A program made the position numbers and the translations under genes. From NCBI RefSeq assembly GCF_000817785.2, contig NZ_JTCM02000009.1:33395-97394 (forward strand): 64,000 nt of DNA, in the 5' to 3' direction. This stretch comes from Hassallia byssoidea VB512170. Lineage in GTDB: Bacteria; Cyanobacteriota; Cyanobacteriia; Cyanobacteriales; Nostocaceae. Shown piece by piece: positions 53,004 to 61,174 of this stretch (positions are counted from its first letter, which is position 1; every line of letters starts with the position of its first letter). The notes below the pieces were generated by a model. It saw nothing but the letters and a program-made list of their open reading frames with translations, ran no database searches and was not told the DNA's origin.

Positions 53004-54158
53004 ATGTTAGCAAGCACTCGCGCGATCGCTTCTGCATTGACACCAAAATTACGTCTTTTACTAGATATGAATCCAGCACAGCCAAAAAGAGCAACTGTGA
53101 CGAGTAGTATATCAAGAAAGCTTCGCCGTCGCTTTGACTTGAGACAATCAGTTGCAGCACCATCTTTGCTCACCTGGTTCGAGGTCATTGGCTACACAGT
53201 TCTGTTAGAGTCAGACATTGCCTCTCTTAAGTATCGTATAGGGCGCAGTAGTTATAGTGAAGTGATTTTGCGCGATCGCCTTTATAGTGCTTTGCTCTTG
53301 ATTAACCCGACTTTACCAGATGAAGCGATCGCCACCGCTATCAATCAAATTACTACCACAGATGAAAACCTACTGGAAAATAACCGACGTTTTCATCAAT
53401 TCTTAACTGATGGTGTTGAAGTTGAATATCTCTTGAATGAACAAATAGTTCATGACAAAGTGTGGCTAATTGATTCGGATAATCTACTGAATAATGATTG
53501 GCTAGTTATTCATCCTTTTACAGTTGTTGAGGGTAGTCATGCTCATTGTCCTGATGTGGTTGTTTTCATCAATGGCTTACCTTTAGCAGTGATTGTATCG
53601 ATTCATCCAAGTGATGATCAAGCCACGCTTAAAGCAGGTTATGAACGAATTCAGACCTATATTCAACAGATACCAAAGCTATTTTATTACAATACATTCC
53701 TAGTCATTACTTGCGGAAATCGAGCGCGAATCGGTACATTAACATCAAATTGGCAAGAGTTTTTACTTTGGCGCACAATTGATGGTGAGGCAGTTGCGGT
53801 GAGCCACCCCGTTGCGGGGGTTCCCAAGGCACGTTTTCGGGGGAAGCTTCCCCCGAAAAGCTGCCGCCCCGTTGTAGGGAGTGGCGAACCCGTAAGGGTG
53901 GACGGGTTCCCCGGCATAAGCAAACTGCCGTTAGCGTCAGCGGTAGCGAGGAACGAGCGTCACCCGGAGGGCGAAGACTTTACCGATTCGGGCGCAACTG
54001 AGCTAGAAGTGTTAATTCAAGGTGTTTTTGACAAACGGCGTATAAGAGAGTTAATACAGCATTTCATAGTTTTTGAATCTACAGAAACCGACATTAAGAA
54101 AAAGTTTATTTACCGACCTTTTTGTACAATTTCCACAAAGCCCTATAGACGGTATTAG
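53004..54158 (+). CDS. Degenerate type I restriction HsdR N-terminal protein
   Basis: A 384-residue remnant of HsdR. Its middle (about 80-290) matches the HsdR N-terminal nuclease domain: SYSEVILRDRLYSALLLINP, LLENNRRFHQFLTDGVEVEY, DNLLNNDWLVIHPFTVVEG, PDVVVFINGLPLAVI. The catalytic ELK has become VSI (LAVIVSIHPSDDQ), and the helicase part after LEVLIQGVFDKRR is missing, so it cannot cut DNA or translocate. An in-frame GC-rich palindromic insertion lies at about 53790-53990. There is no hsdM or hsdS near it. The first codon of the longest frame is TTG at 52986; ATG 53004 is my choice. Expression is uncertain. Confidence 0.7.
   Translation: MLASTRAIASALTPKLRLLLDMNPAQPKRATVTSSISRKLRRRFDLRQSVAAPSLLTWFEVIGYTVLLESDIASLKYRIGRSSYSEVILRDRLYSALLLINPTLPDEAIATAINQITTTDENLLENNRRFHQFLTDGVEVEYLLNEQIVHDKVWLIDSDNLLNNDWLVIHPFTVVEGSHAHCPDVVVFINGLPLAVIVSIHPSDDQATLKAGYERIQTYIQQIPKLFYYNTFLVITCGNRARIGTLTSNWQEFLLWRTIDGEAVAVSHPVAGVPKARFRGKLPPKSCRPVVGSGEPVRVDGFPGISKLPLASAVARNERHPEGEDFTDSGATELEVLIQGVFDKRRIRELIQHFIVFESTETDIKKKFIYRPFCTISTKPYRRY
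53795..53990. repeat. GC-rich multi-hairpin insertion in the HsdR remnant
   Basis: About 195 bp of composition unlike the surrounding AT-rich gene. It includes a perfect 26-bp palindrome at 53834-53859 (arms TTTTCGGGGGAAG), CCCGTAAGGGTGGACGGG, and CTGCCG...CGGTAG with CGAACGAG-type repeats. It is inserted in frame, with neither stop codon nor frameshift, so the gene remains open. Confidence 0.8.
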
Positions 54159-54248
54159 ATATTTAGGTTGTCAGATTCCCAACTTCTTAAATAAGTTGGG
54201 AATTTTCCCAAATTTGCAGTATCCAGTCACACATAAATAGAGGTTGAA

Positions 54249-54608
54249 ATGATTACAGAATCAGACCTAGTGCAACAATTCACGATAGTTATCAATTACT
54301 ATGAACCACAATTGGGTGAATGCTTACGCCACTGCTATATAAAAGTTATTCAATCTTCTTGGAAAAAACATTGTGTTCGCTCTTTACCATACATCGGAAT
54401 TTACTGTCCTGATAGCATGATTGCTATTCTCAAAGAGCAAAAAGATGTACTCAAAGATGTAGCACAACATCTGGGACTAGCTGAAGTTGTTTGCATTAAT
54501 GCTAGTCGCTTGTTGCGAGATCCCCAATCGAAGTTAAAGGATGCTCATCCGCGCTTGTGGTTAGAACTGCACTGGATGTTGACACAAGAACAGGAACACC
54601 TACTATGA
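54249..54608 (+). CDS. Uncharacterised 119-residue protein, coupled to LLM enzyme
   Basis: Alpha/beta-type protein (LPYIGIYCPDSMIAILKEQKDVL ... AEVVCINASRLLRD) with no recognised domain. Its stop overlaps the luciferase-like gene as ATGA (54605-54608), so the two are translationally coupled. The conserved-looking Cys/Pro in IYCP could be functional. It starts at ATG 54249 behind AAATAGAGG. Secondary-structure pattern is loosely like the small protein at 55813. Confidence 0.7.
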   Translation: MITESDLVQQFTIVINYYEPQLGECLRHCYIKVIQSSWKKHCVRSLPYIGIYCPDSMIAILKEQKDVLKDVAQHLGLAEVVCINASRLLRDPQSKLKDAHPRLWLELHWMLTQEQEHLL

Positions 54609-55612
54609 AAACTGGAATTTTTTGCAATTACGAAAATCATCATCGAGATGCCCGTCGTGCAATTTTTGAGCAAGTGGCATTAGTCAGACGTGCAGAAAGC
54701 TTAGGATTTGAGTCAGCTTGGGTAACAGAGCATCATTTTAACGATTTTAGTGTGAGTCCATCTATTTTGGTATTGATGGCACATTTAGCGGGTGTGACTT
54801 CCACAATTAGATTAGGTTCAGCAGCAGTATTGCTGGCATTTCACAACCCGATCGCTATTGCAGAAAGCATTGCCACATTAGATAATCTGTGCAACGGACG
54901 ACTTTTGTTTGGAATTGCCAAGGGTGGACCATTTCCTGACCAAAATAAGCACTTTGACACTCCTACAAGTGAATCACGTCCGAAAACATTAGAAGCGATG
55001 ACGTTGATTCATAAATTGCTGTATGACACTGATGTGTCGTTTAGCGGAAAATATTATGAATGCGCGAGCGTAACAGTTTATCCAAAGCCTTTACAGAAAC
55101 ACATTCCAGTATATTTAGCAACTAGTGATGATGAGGCGATCGCCTTTGCTGCTCTCAATTCTTTTGGCTTGATGGGGGGAGCACCATTTAGTATGGATAC
55201 GCTCAAAAACAATGTTGCCAAATATCGTGCGATTAATTCTAATGGTTTTGACCGACTGATGCTAGCACGCTTCTTTTTTGTCGCTCCTACATACAATGAA
55301 GCAGTAAGTGAGGCATTACCTTTTTTACGTAAATTTAGCCAGAGAATGAAAGCATTCAGAAGTCAAGTCCAAAGTTGCGATAATAACAGTCAACATCTCC
55401 AGCCAATTAATGGTCACAAAACCTGTTTTGATGAAGACTATTTGCTTGAAAACTCAATTATTGGTAATGTTACTACTTGTCGTGACAAAATCAAACGATT
55501 TCAAGATGAACTTCATTTAGGTACTCTTGCACTCAATCCATGCTCGTTAAATCTACAAAAAAACCTAGACAGTTTGACACGTTATAACCAAGAGGTGCAA
55601 AATTATGTATGA
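54605..55612 (+). CDS. Luciferase-like flavin-dependent monooxygenase (LLM class)
   Basis: A 335-residue TIM-barrel enzyme using FMNH2 (or F420 in some relatives). Marks: MKTGIFCNYENHHRDARRAI, SAWVTEHHFNDFSVSPSILVL, RLGSAAVLLAFHNPI and the NGRLLFGIAKGG region. The substrate is unknown: alkanesulfonate, dimethyl sulfone and nitrilotriacetate types share this fold. The ATG at 54605 overlaps the stop of the 54249 gene by 4 nt. It lies downstream of the nif-like genes but separated by the HsdR remnant; no direct link shown. Confidence 0.92.
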   Translation: MKTGIFCNYENHHRDARRAIFEQVALVRRAESLGFESAWVTEHHFNDFSVSPSILVLMAHLAGVTSTIRLGSAAVLLAFHNPIAIAESIATLDNLCNGRLLFGIAKGGPFPDQNKHFDTPTSESRPKTLEAMTLIHKLLYDTDVSFSGKYYECASVTVYPKPLQKHIPVYLATSDDEAIAFAALNSFGLMGGAPFSMDTLKNNVAKYRAINSNGFDRLMLARFFFVAPTYNEAVSEALPFLRKFSQRMKAFRSQVQSCDNNSQHLQPINGHKTCFDEDYLLENSIIGNVTTCRDKIKRFQDELHLGTLALNPCSLNLQKNLDSLTRYNQEVQNYV

Positions 55613-55623
55613 AAAGATTGAGA

Positions 55624-55803
55624 TTAGTTATTGGTTAGTTGATAGTGGATAGTGGGAGCGTTGTTAGTGGTTAGTGGTTATTGGTTAGTGGTTAGCAACT
55701 ATCAACTACCAACTATCAACTAACACCCAACAACTACCAACTATCAACTAACAACTAACACTCAACAACTATCAACTAACACCTAACAACTATCAACTCA
55801 CTA
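55624..55803. repeat. STRR block (TTAGTTGA, GTTAGTGG, CAACTAACAAC)
   Basis: GGTTAGTGGTTATTGGTTAG repeats are followed by CAACTATCAACTAACACC-type repeats. They are complementary in part. The next gene begins at 55813. Confidence 0.88.
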
Positions 55804-55812
55804 TTACTCATT

Positions 55813-56133
55813 ATGAATATATCTAACCTTCATCCAGATGATTTGCCTACAACTAAGGCTAGCCTACTTACTGAGTTAATGTACAGGCAGCTTGAAGAAG
55901 CTATCAACAGACGTTTTTACGAAGCCTGTACTCCGATTATGCGAGTTTTACTATCAAGTTGTCACTGGTATTTTCAGATAAATACTAGCCCTTTGATGTT
56001 AATTATTATCTGCTATGAGGTTGAAAGTTACTGTCATATCACCAACGCTATTCCTCAATTTGTCAACAAGTTGAAGTTGTTTTCTAATAACTCCAAAATT
56101 CATCTTTTTTCACCAGATAAGGGGATACCGTGA
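55813..56133 (+). CDS. Uncharacterised 106-residue protein
   Basis: A 106-residue protein with an N-terminal helical region ([22 protein letters not shown]), a hydrophobic stretch ([11 protein letters not shown]) and a C-terminal alpha/beta unit ([17 protein letters not shown]). It is not a shadow of another gene. The pattern loosely resembles the protein at 54249; distant homology is possible but unproved. Function unknown. The preceding STRR may separate it from the LLM operon. Confidence 0.55.
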   Translation: MNISNLHPDDLPTTKASLLTELMYRQLEEAINRRFYEACTPIMRVLLSSCHWYFQINTSPLMLIIICYEVESYCHITNAIPQFVNKLKLFSNNSKIHLFSPDKGIP

Positions 56134-56423
56134 TCAATGGAAATCCAAGAAATATCAGATGATTAAGGCTAGTTAAATAAGTGAATGCATCTAGAAATTA
56201 GATGACTAAAGAGAGTTAAATGTCAAAATTTACCAGCCAGAAGATATACCCCTTGGCTGGGAAATTTTGACTTTCATTTCTAGGATGATGATTTCTGTAG
56301 ATTGCAGGACTTAGGCAATAACTCTCTGAAACTCTTATTCCTTGTTTTGTGGGAGACCAAGGCGAACGGAATGTCCCTGGTATAAGATTAGGATGTAATT
56401 TTTTCTTTGTTGCCTCTCCCACT
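56134..56423. other. Intergenic region between converging genes
   Basis: 290 bp between the 106-residue protein and the TPR gene on the opposite strand. The 76-codon frame at 56216-56446 has no support. No hairpin stands out. Confidence 0.35.
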
Positions 56424-57092
56424 TTACGAAACCGTGGGATCGTCACCAGTTTTCATTTGCCGTAAAATCTGCTCAATTTGTCCTGCTTTCTCAGGTCTAT
56501 TTTGTGCTTTAAAAATATTTAATGCTTTTTCTGCATATGCGATCGCTTCAAAGTGATTACCTTGTTCCCAAAGAGCTATAGCCATATTCCTTAACGCATC
56601 ACCATAATTAGGATTGATAGTTAGTGCTTTCTGATACTCTGCAATTGCTGATGACCATTGCTGTTGACTTGCATAAACTTGACCCATTGCATTGTATGCA
56701 AGGGCATATTTAGAATTTTTCTGAGTCGCTTTCTGATATTGTTTGATTGCATCTTCTTTTTTGCCCTGACGAAATAGAACATTCCCTAACTGGTAATATC
56801 CGAAACTATCTGAGGGAAATTTTTTAATTAACTTACGTAAAGTTTCTTCCGCGCCAGTGAAATTACCTTGGTAAAATAAAGTGTTTGCTGTTTGCCGAAG
56901 TTGCGATCGCTCTTGGTCTTGGTTGTTTGAGAACTGCGCTAGTAGTTGTGGTTGTGTATATTGTTTGGTAATATTTAAATCGCGTACTTCTGCTTTGGCG
57001 AATTGTAATGTATTCGTTACAGTCAAGATATTGAGTATCAAGTAACTAGTAGTTTGAAAAAAAGCTGATTTGGGAAGATTTTTGGAATTCAT
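56424..57092 (-). CDS. TPR-repeat protein
   Basis: A 222-residue exported or membrane-anchored TPR protein. A hydrophobic N-terminus (about 7-27) is followed by three or four TPR units (about 80-200): ANTLFYQGNFTGAEETLRKLI, GYYQLGNVLFRQGKKEDAIKQYQKA, AYNAMGQVYASQQQWSSAIAEYQKA and ALRNMAIALWEQGNHFEAIAYAEKA. It mediates protein contacts; no partner is visible. I start at ATG 57092 (MNSKN); a longer frame starts at 57131. Confidence 0.88.
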   Translation of the reverse strand: MNSKNLPKSAFFQTTSYLILNILTVTNTLQFAKAEVRDLNITKQYTQPQLLAQFSNNQDQERSQLRQTANTLFYQGNFTGAEETLRKLIKKFPSDSFGYYQLGNVLFRQGKKEDAIKQYQKATQKNSKYALAYNAMGQVYASQQQWSSAIAEYQKALTINPNYGDALRNMAIALWEQGNHFEAIAYAEKALNIFKAQNRPEKAGQIEQILRQMKTGDDPTVS

Positions 57093-57295
57093 GGGTAATA
57101 TATTTTCTCTACTGCATGAGATTTTCATCAATCTTTCTCATATTCTAGTATTATTGAACAAATGCCAGTCAGAAAAATAGCCGCGTCCTTTCAGCAATAG
57201 AACTATAAGTAATGGTAATATTTGCCTATATTTTATAGAACTATTAGCCCTCTAATGCCAAAAGGCAGCTATGCTGGCATTACAAATAAACTTGA
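57093..57295. other. Gap with no recognised feature
   Basis: Short AT-rich gap between two reverse-strand genes. It should hold the TPR gene's promoter. Confidence 0.3.
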
Positions 57296-58261
57296 CTATG
57301 AGCAATATTTTTCATATGCTTTTTGATGCTCCTTTTTAATTTCTTTTGCTAAAAAGTCTGGGGTTAAAACTTGAACATTTGCCCCATATTGCAACATTCG
57401 CTGTCGAAACCAAAACCAATAATCTTCTAGTGTAGCAATATCAACAAATTTACCTTCTGTATCTCGATGAATTACCCGTTCTCCGTCGCGACGGGGTTGG
57501 TAGTTTGCTAAGTCACCACTCATGCGGTAGTGGATTTCCAACTTGGGCAACTCGCAAGATAGCCAATGTACATCAGAAGCAGGACCAACATTAACTATTC
57601 TATCTACTCTAAATATATGATTTTGGTCGATGTTGGGGAAAGTTAGAAATCGCCACGATTTCCAATCGGGAATAAATGCAAAAAGGTAAAGAATACCATT
57701 ATGAAAGCGCAATTCTGAGCGATCAATATCCCATATACGCTGTCCCTTTTTGTTGCTTTGGTAGGTAATAGTGTAACGACGTTGTTGTTGAAACCTTTCC
57801 TGAAGGTGGCGAACAATAATATCAAGTTTGCTTTCGCTGTAGTCTACGGGAGGGCTAAAATTAACTTTGACAAATTCTGGAATGTCAGATTCTTTCAGAT
57901 TACCAAGGCGCAAAATTTGGCTTGCTTGTGCAGAAAAGCCCATCCCCGCAAAGAAATAAGCTGCTAGTGCTAATGCCTGTCGCTGTTCGGTTGAGAGAAT
58001 AACGGGGAAATTTGACTCTACCAGTTCGTAAGGATGGTGAGGCGCACTTTTAATTTCTATACCGCAGTCTCTCAGCTTGCGAATTGTGCGCGTGAGTTTT
58101 TGCTTGATATCCATGTCGTCTGATGACTTGCCGTGTGCTTCCATAAATGGAGATAGTAAGTCAACTAATTCTTCTCGCTTCCGTGGCTTCTCTGCTAGCT
58201 GTTTGAGGATTTCTAGGGCGAAGGCGATTTGGTTGTAATTAGTATCAAGTTTATATGACAT
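57296..58261 (-). CDS. WYL-domain transcription regulator beside CRISPR
   Basis: A 321-residue regulator. The N-terminal third has a helix-turn-helix-like region (LEILKQLAEKPRKREELVDLLSPFMEAHG ... TRTIRKLRDCGIEI), the middle and C-terminal parts a WYL-type ligand domain (LRFHNGILYLFAFIPDWKSW ... FRVDRI) and a WCX-like end. WYL proteins often bind nucleotides and regulate defence genes or DNA-damage responses. The gene is transcribed away from the CRISPR locus that begins 58 bp beyond its start. In cyanobacteria WYL regulators occur next to type I-D/III CRISPR loci, so a regulatory link is plausible. No cas gene is in the window. Confidence 0.9.
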   Translation of the reverse strand: MSYKLDTNYNQIAFALEILKQLAEKPRKREELVDLLSPFMEAHGKSSDDMDIKQKLTRTIRKLRDCGIEIKSAPHHPYELVESNFPVILSTEQRQALALAAYFFAGMGFSAQASQILRLGNLKESDIPEFVKVNFSPPVDYSESKLDIIVRHLQERFQQQRRYTITYQSNKKGQRIWDIDRSELRFHNGILYLFAFIPDWKSWRFLTFPNIDQNHIFRVDRIVNVGPASDVHWLSCELPKLEIHYRMSGDLANYQPRRDGERVIHRDTEGKFVDIATLEDYWFWFRQRMLQYGANVQVLTPDFLAKEIKKEHQKAYEKYCS

Positions 58262-58318
58262 AGTTTCTGGAGAAGTTAGTTAATTTAAAATTAACCTCCT
58301 CAAGCAGAAAACTTTAAA

Positions 58319-58794
58319 GTTTCAATACCACGGCAGCATCCCAAGCGGGAATCATTAATTTGAAAGTTTAGGGAGAGCGATCGCATGATACTGCAAGATA
58401 TTGTTTCAATCCCGCAAGCGGGAATCATTAATTTGAAAGTATATTGAACTCTACTATCAGTAAATACGATATTTTGTTTCAATCCCGCAAGCGGGAATCA
58501 TTAATTTGAAAGGCCAGGGAAACTAGGTGATTGGTGTTGTTCCTCGATGAGTTTCAATCCCGCTTGCGGGATTGAAACAAATTAAGAGCGATCGCTTTTA
58601 TGCAAATGTATAGTTACTTTCAAATAAATGAAACCCGCTTGCGGGATTGAAACTATGGCTCGTGGGCAAAAATGCGGCGTGCGCTATCTTTCAAATAAAT
58701 GAAACCCGCTTGCGGGATTGAAACACGGATAGCGTCAGTAGGCAACATGACCTTAACCTTTCAAATAAATGAAACCGGGCAACGAAATTGAAAC
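58319..58794. CRISPR. Orphan CRISPR locus of two opposed mini-arrays joined by a palindromic hybrid repeat
   Basis: Seven repeat units and six spacers (33-38 nt). Left units (58403-58439, 58476-58512, and degenerate 58319-58366 with 11 extra bases) are the reverse complement of the right-hand type. Right units are 58617-58653, 58688-58724 and degenerate 58758-58794. All full units are 37 nt and end in ATTGAAAC on the reading strand. The central unit (58551-58578) is 28 bp, a perfect self-complementary joining of two 3' halves (GTTTCAATCCCGC with its mirror). The degenerate outer units look like leader-distal ends, so the leaders would lie in the centre, where none remains. The ATTGAAAC handle suggests a type I-D/III-B-like system. 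Confidence 0.9.
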
Positions 58795-58886
58795 TTCCCC
58801 ATAAAGAAATAGAATTCATCGACGATCGCAACTTTCGGTCATTGCCAAAGCGATATACTAGACAAGTAAATTAACAAAATTTAACA

Positions 58887-59174
58887 ATGGTAGAACGCCC
58901 AATCAAAAAATCGGAACGTCAGCCCTCTTCAGGTAATGACAGCAAGTCAGAAAATTCGGATTCTATGCCGACTCCTCAATCCAATCCCAAAAGCTCAAAA
59001 CAAAGTGATGACCGCTCAAAGGGTAGAGGCAAAAAAGCATCCTTTAAAGATGAATCCAGGCAATCGGTTAATCCAGCCCTAGCGCGGGGTCCGAAACCTG
59101 TTAAACCTCAGCCGAAAGTCATCATAGAACCGGAAAGCGAATCACAACCAATTTCCGAAGAATCTCAAGATTAA
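58887..59174 (+). CDS. Small disordered charged protein
   Basis: A 95-residue protein almost devoid of hydrophobic residues, rich in Ser, Lys, Pro, Asp and Gln (PKSSKQSDDRSKGRGKKASF, then ARGPKPVKPQPKV). It is predicted disordered. The type is common next to small cyanobacterial genes but has no known function. Start ATG at 58887 with AATTTAACA upstream, no strong ribosome binding site. Confidence 0.55.
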   Translation: MVERPIKKSERQPSSGNDSKSENSDSMPTPQSNPKSSKQSDDRSKGRGKKASFKDESRQSVNPALARGPKPVKPQPKVIIEPESESQPISEESQD

Positions 59175-59277
59175 AAAGTAGAATTATCAGGATAATTCAA
59201 ATAATCACAATTGAACCATTTGAGATTCTTTGACGTTATCGATATTTGATAGCGAAATCCTTGAGAGTCCGAATACT

Positions 59278-59308
59278 GCGTAGACGCGGAGCGGCTTGTC
59301 GTGAGACA
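59278..59308. repeat. 31-bp dispersed repeat (intergenic copy)
   Basis: Exact reverse complement of 8180-8210 in the CHASE2 kinase gene. This copy is intergenic, showing that the element exists outside genes. Confidence 0.85.
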
Positions 59309-59423
59309 TCGCTCTGGTTGGATTGCTTGAAATAGTGCGATCGCAGTCGTAATAATTTCACTCAACTCGATGATTCTTGGTTATACGCGCTTGTATATGA
59401 AGCGATAATCCCGGTTTTTTCAC

Positions 59424-59463
59424 GGTTTATACGTCCAGTTTTTCAAAATCTGAACGTATAACC
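59424..59463. terminator. Inverted repeat GGTTTATACGT with T-run
   Basis: Arms GGTTTATACGTCCAG and CTGAACGTATAACC, about 11-nt loop, followed by TATTTTT. It could end the forward transcript of the disordered protein gene; its arms resemble the TATACGT-rich palindrome at 60279. Confidence 0.55.
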
Positions 59464-59524
59464 TATTTTTAACGTAGGCGCGTTGTCTTGTACCTGCTTA
59501 CTATCAACACCGCCTATCTATTCT

Positions 59525-59971
59525 CTATTTGCCAAAAACATCCTTGATTTTATCAACAACGCCTTCAACAACATTCTTTTCCTTGTCTATTACTTTCTGG
59601 GTCTTTGCAGCATCTTCGTTTGCTCTCTTTTCAATTGTAGCCTTATCTGTTTTTGCTTTGCGCTCAATCAAATTACCATTGTCAGTTGCTTCGTCAACTT
59701 TAGAGGCATTTTTCCTTGCAGTTTGCTTAACTTTATCTTGTGAATCTCGGACGAAATTTTTGGCTGCTTCAGCACCTTCATTAACTTTGTCTTTAACTTG
59801 ATCGCCTGCGTCTGCTTCGGCGATTAAGTTTACAGCCGGATTAGCCATTGCTGCGGTGTTTGAGAAAAACGCACCCTGCCAGACGAAGGCGACAGCAAGC
59901 ACACAAAACACAGTTGTAGCCAGAAAGCGTCCCACTCTCGTTAGCCCTTTCGTTAAATAATTCCGTTTCAT
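59525..59971 (-). CDS. Exported LEA-like alanine/lysine-rich protein
   Basis: A 148-residue protein with a signal peptide or anchor (about 14-44, ending AAMANPA) and a highly charged, Ala/Lys/Asp/Glu-rich helical body (AEAGDQVKDKVNEGAEAAKNF-type periodicity), like group-3 LEA proteins and apolipoprotein-like stress proteins. This class stabilises membranes or proteins on drying. I start at ATG 59971 (MKRNYL). No similar gene is adjacent, so this is a stress-type, single gene. Confidence 0.7.
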   Translation of the reverse strand: MKRNYLTKGLTRVGRFLATTVFCVLAVAFVWQGAFFSNTAAMANPAVNLIAEADAGDQVKDKVNEGAEAAKNFVRDSQDKVKQTARKNASKVDEATDNGNLIERKAKTDKATIEKRANEDAAKTQKVIDKEKNVVEGVVDKIKDVFGK

Positions 59972-60278
59972 AGAATACAATCTCGATTTTTATTTAGCAT
60001 TCTATTATTACTTCATTTGGCTCCCAACCCAAATCATTCCCTAGACAGAGGTTCTCCCCTCATAAGTTGTTGAACAAATTCGCTCTTTCAATAGATTAAA
60101 TAAATCAACATTATGCAATCTACACATTCAAGGAGCGCAGTTCTTTTATGATTATTTCTTTTACTCAATAATATTCCCCTCATCATCTTGATCCACTTCA
60201 ACCACACCCACGTTAAATCCCTCCCACTTTAAAGACAGTAAACCCAACTCAATAAAAGAGCGATCGCACTTTCGTTTA

Positions 60279-60324
60279 TACGTATAAATATAAATTTTTA
60301 TGTAAAAAATTATATTTATACGTA
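60279..60324. repeat. Long AT-rich palindrome (TACGTATAAATATAA)
   Basis: Two about 20-bp complementary arms around a 4-nt ATGT loop, almost entirely A/T with TACGTA ends. It may form a cruciform or serve as a bidirectional terminator or operator between two reverse-strand genes. Confidence 0.6.
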
Positions 60325-60386
60325 GTTTAACTTTCACTGACTACCATCACAGGATATGTGACAGTTGATTATTCCGAATGCGGGTT

Positions 60387-60764
60387 CTAAAAATTCGCGT
60401 TTTGAATTGGCTTAATTCTATTTCCATTGTTCAGTCCCCCATTTATGCCTTGTATGATAAAAGTCCCACTAGGGCTAACTGTATTTTTCTCAGTGGTGAT
60501 GCGCGTTCCATTTGAGTAATAGTAAGTACTAGATCCGTCACCATGATTTATCGTCACGGATGGATAAATTACCTTTCTATTGTTTAGCTTAAGGGAACCA
60601 TTATTATAAATGCGCGTTCCGCTAGGGTAATTGAGCAAGTTGCCAGTGCCTTGGCTAGCATTAGACCTAGCTGGGTTTTGCGTTATAGTCTGAGCGCTTG
60701 TCACCGACTGAGTTGTTGCTACTAAAGACAAAATAGACAAACAGCTTACAATAAAACGTTTCAT
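60387..60764 (-). CDS. Small secreted Asn/Gly/Ser-rich protein
   Basis: A 125-residue protein with a signal peptide (MKRFIVSCLSILSLVATTQS, cleavage near TSAQT). The mature part has repeats of YPSGTRIYNNGS / YYYSNGTRI type. Function unknown; likely extracellular. I start at ATG 60764 since the signal peptide starts there; 60794 is an upstream alternative. Confidence 0.65.
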   Translation of the reverse strand: MKRFIVSCLSILSLVATTQSVTSAQTITQNPARSNASQGTGNLLNYPSGTRIYNNGSLKLNNRKVIYPSVTINHGDGSSTYYYSNGTRITTEKNTVSPSGTFIIQGINGGLNNGNRIKPIQNANF

Positions 60765-60794
60765 CACATAACCTCGCTCGTTTGTCCGCTTCAA

Positions 60795-61174
60795 TTTTTT
60801 ATTTTTAGTTTAAAGCAGACGCAATTAATACAAGTCTCATTATTTATTTTAAACAGGCATATGTTGATCGGGGCAGCGCTAGGTAAAACAGCCTCCAGAA
60901 CTGAACTTAATAAAACGATTTTGGCAACATTTTAAAATCGCTCCACCAATATCAATCTCCTACTTTAGGTAAAACAATCCCTCCTTGGGAGGAAGTTTAT
61001 ATCACCTATGAAGGACAGAACCGTTTTCACCAATGCCGAAGTTATTCTGACAATACATTGAAACACGGTTTCAAATAACACCAAGAATGTTTTTTTTCGG
61101 TTTACCGCTGAAAAAGCTTCAAGGCTCTTTGAGTATAGCTTTATCAAACTTTTACATTCAGAAAAACAACACGT
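60795..61174. other. Divergent promoter region
   Basis: 380 bp between the divergent secreted-protein and single-span membrane-protein genes. It holds no gene; the 135-codon reverse frame at 60965-61372 is mostly a shadow of the 61175 gene. Confidence 0.35.

Larger units (their letters stand above)
59175..59524. other. Repeat-bearing intergenic region
   Basis: 350 bp containing the 31-bp dispersed repeat at 59278-59308, a HIP1-like site and a terminator-like inverted repeat at 59424-59463. No gene; the 64-codon reverse frame at 59171-59365 has no support. Confidence 0.5.

Noticed and set aside
53170-53190. tRNA-like GGTTCGA motifs here and near 36730 and 46960
   Set aside because: No acceptor or anticodon stems can be formed around them; two lie in coding genes and one in the GlsB-type fragment.
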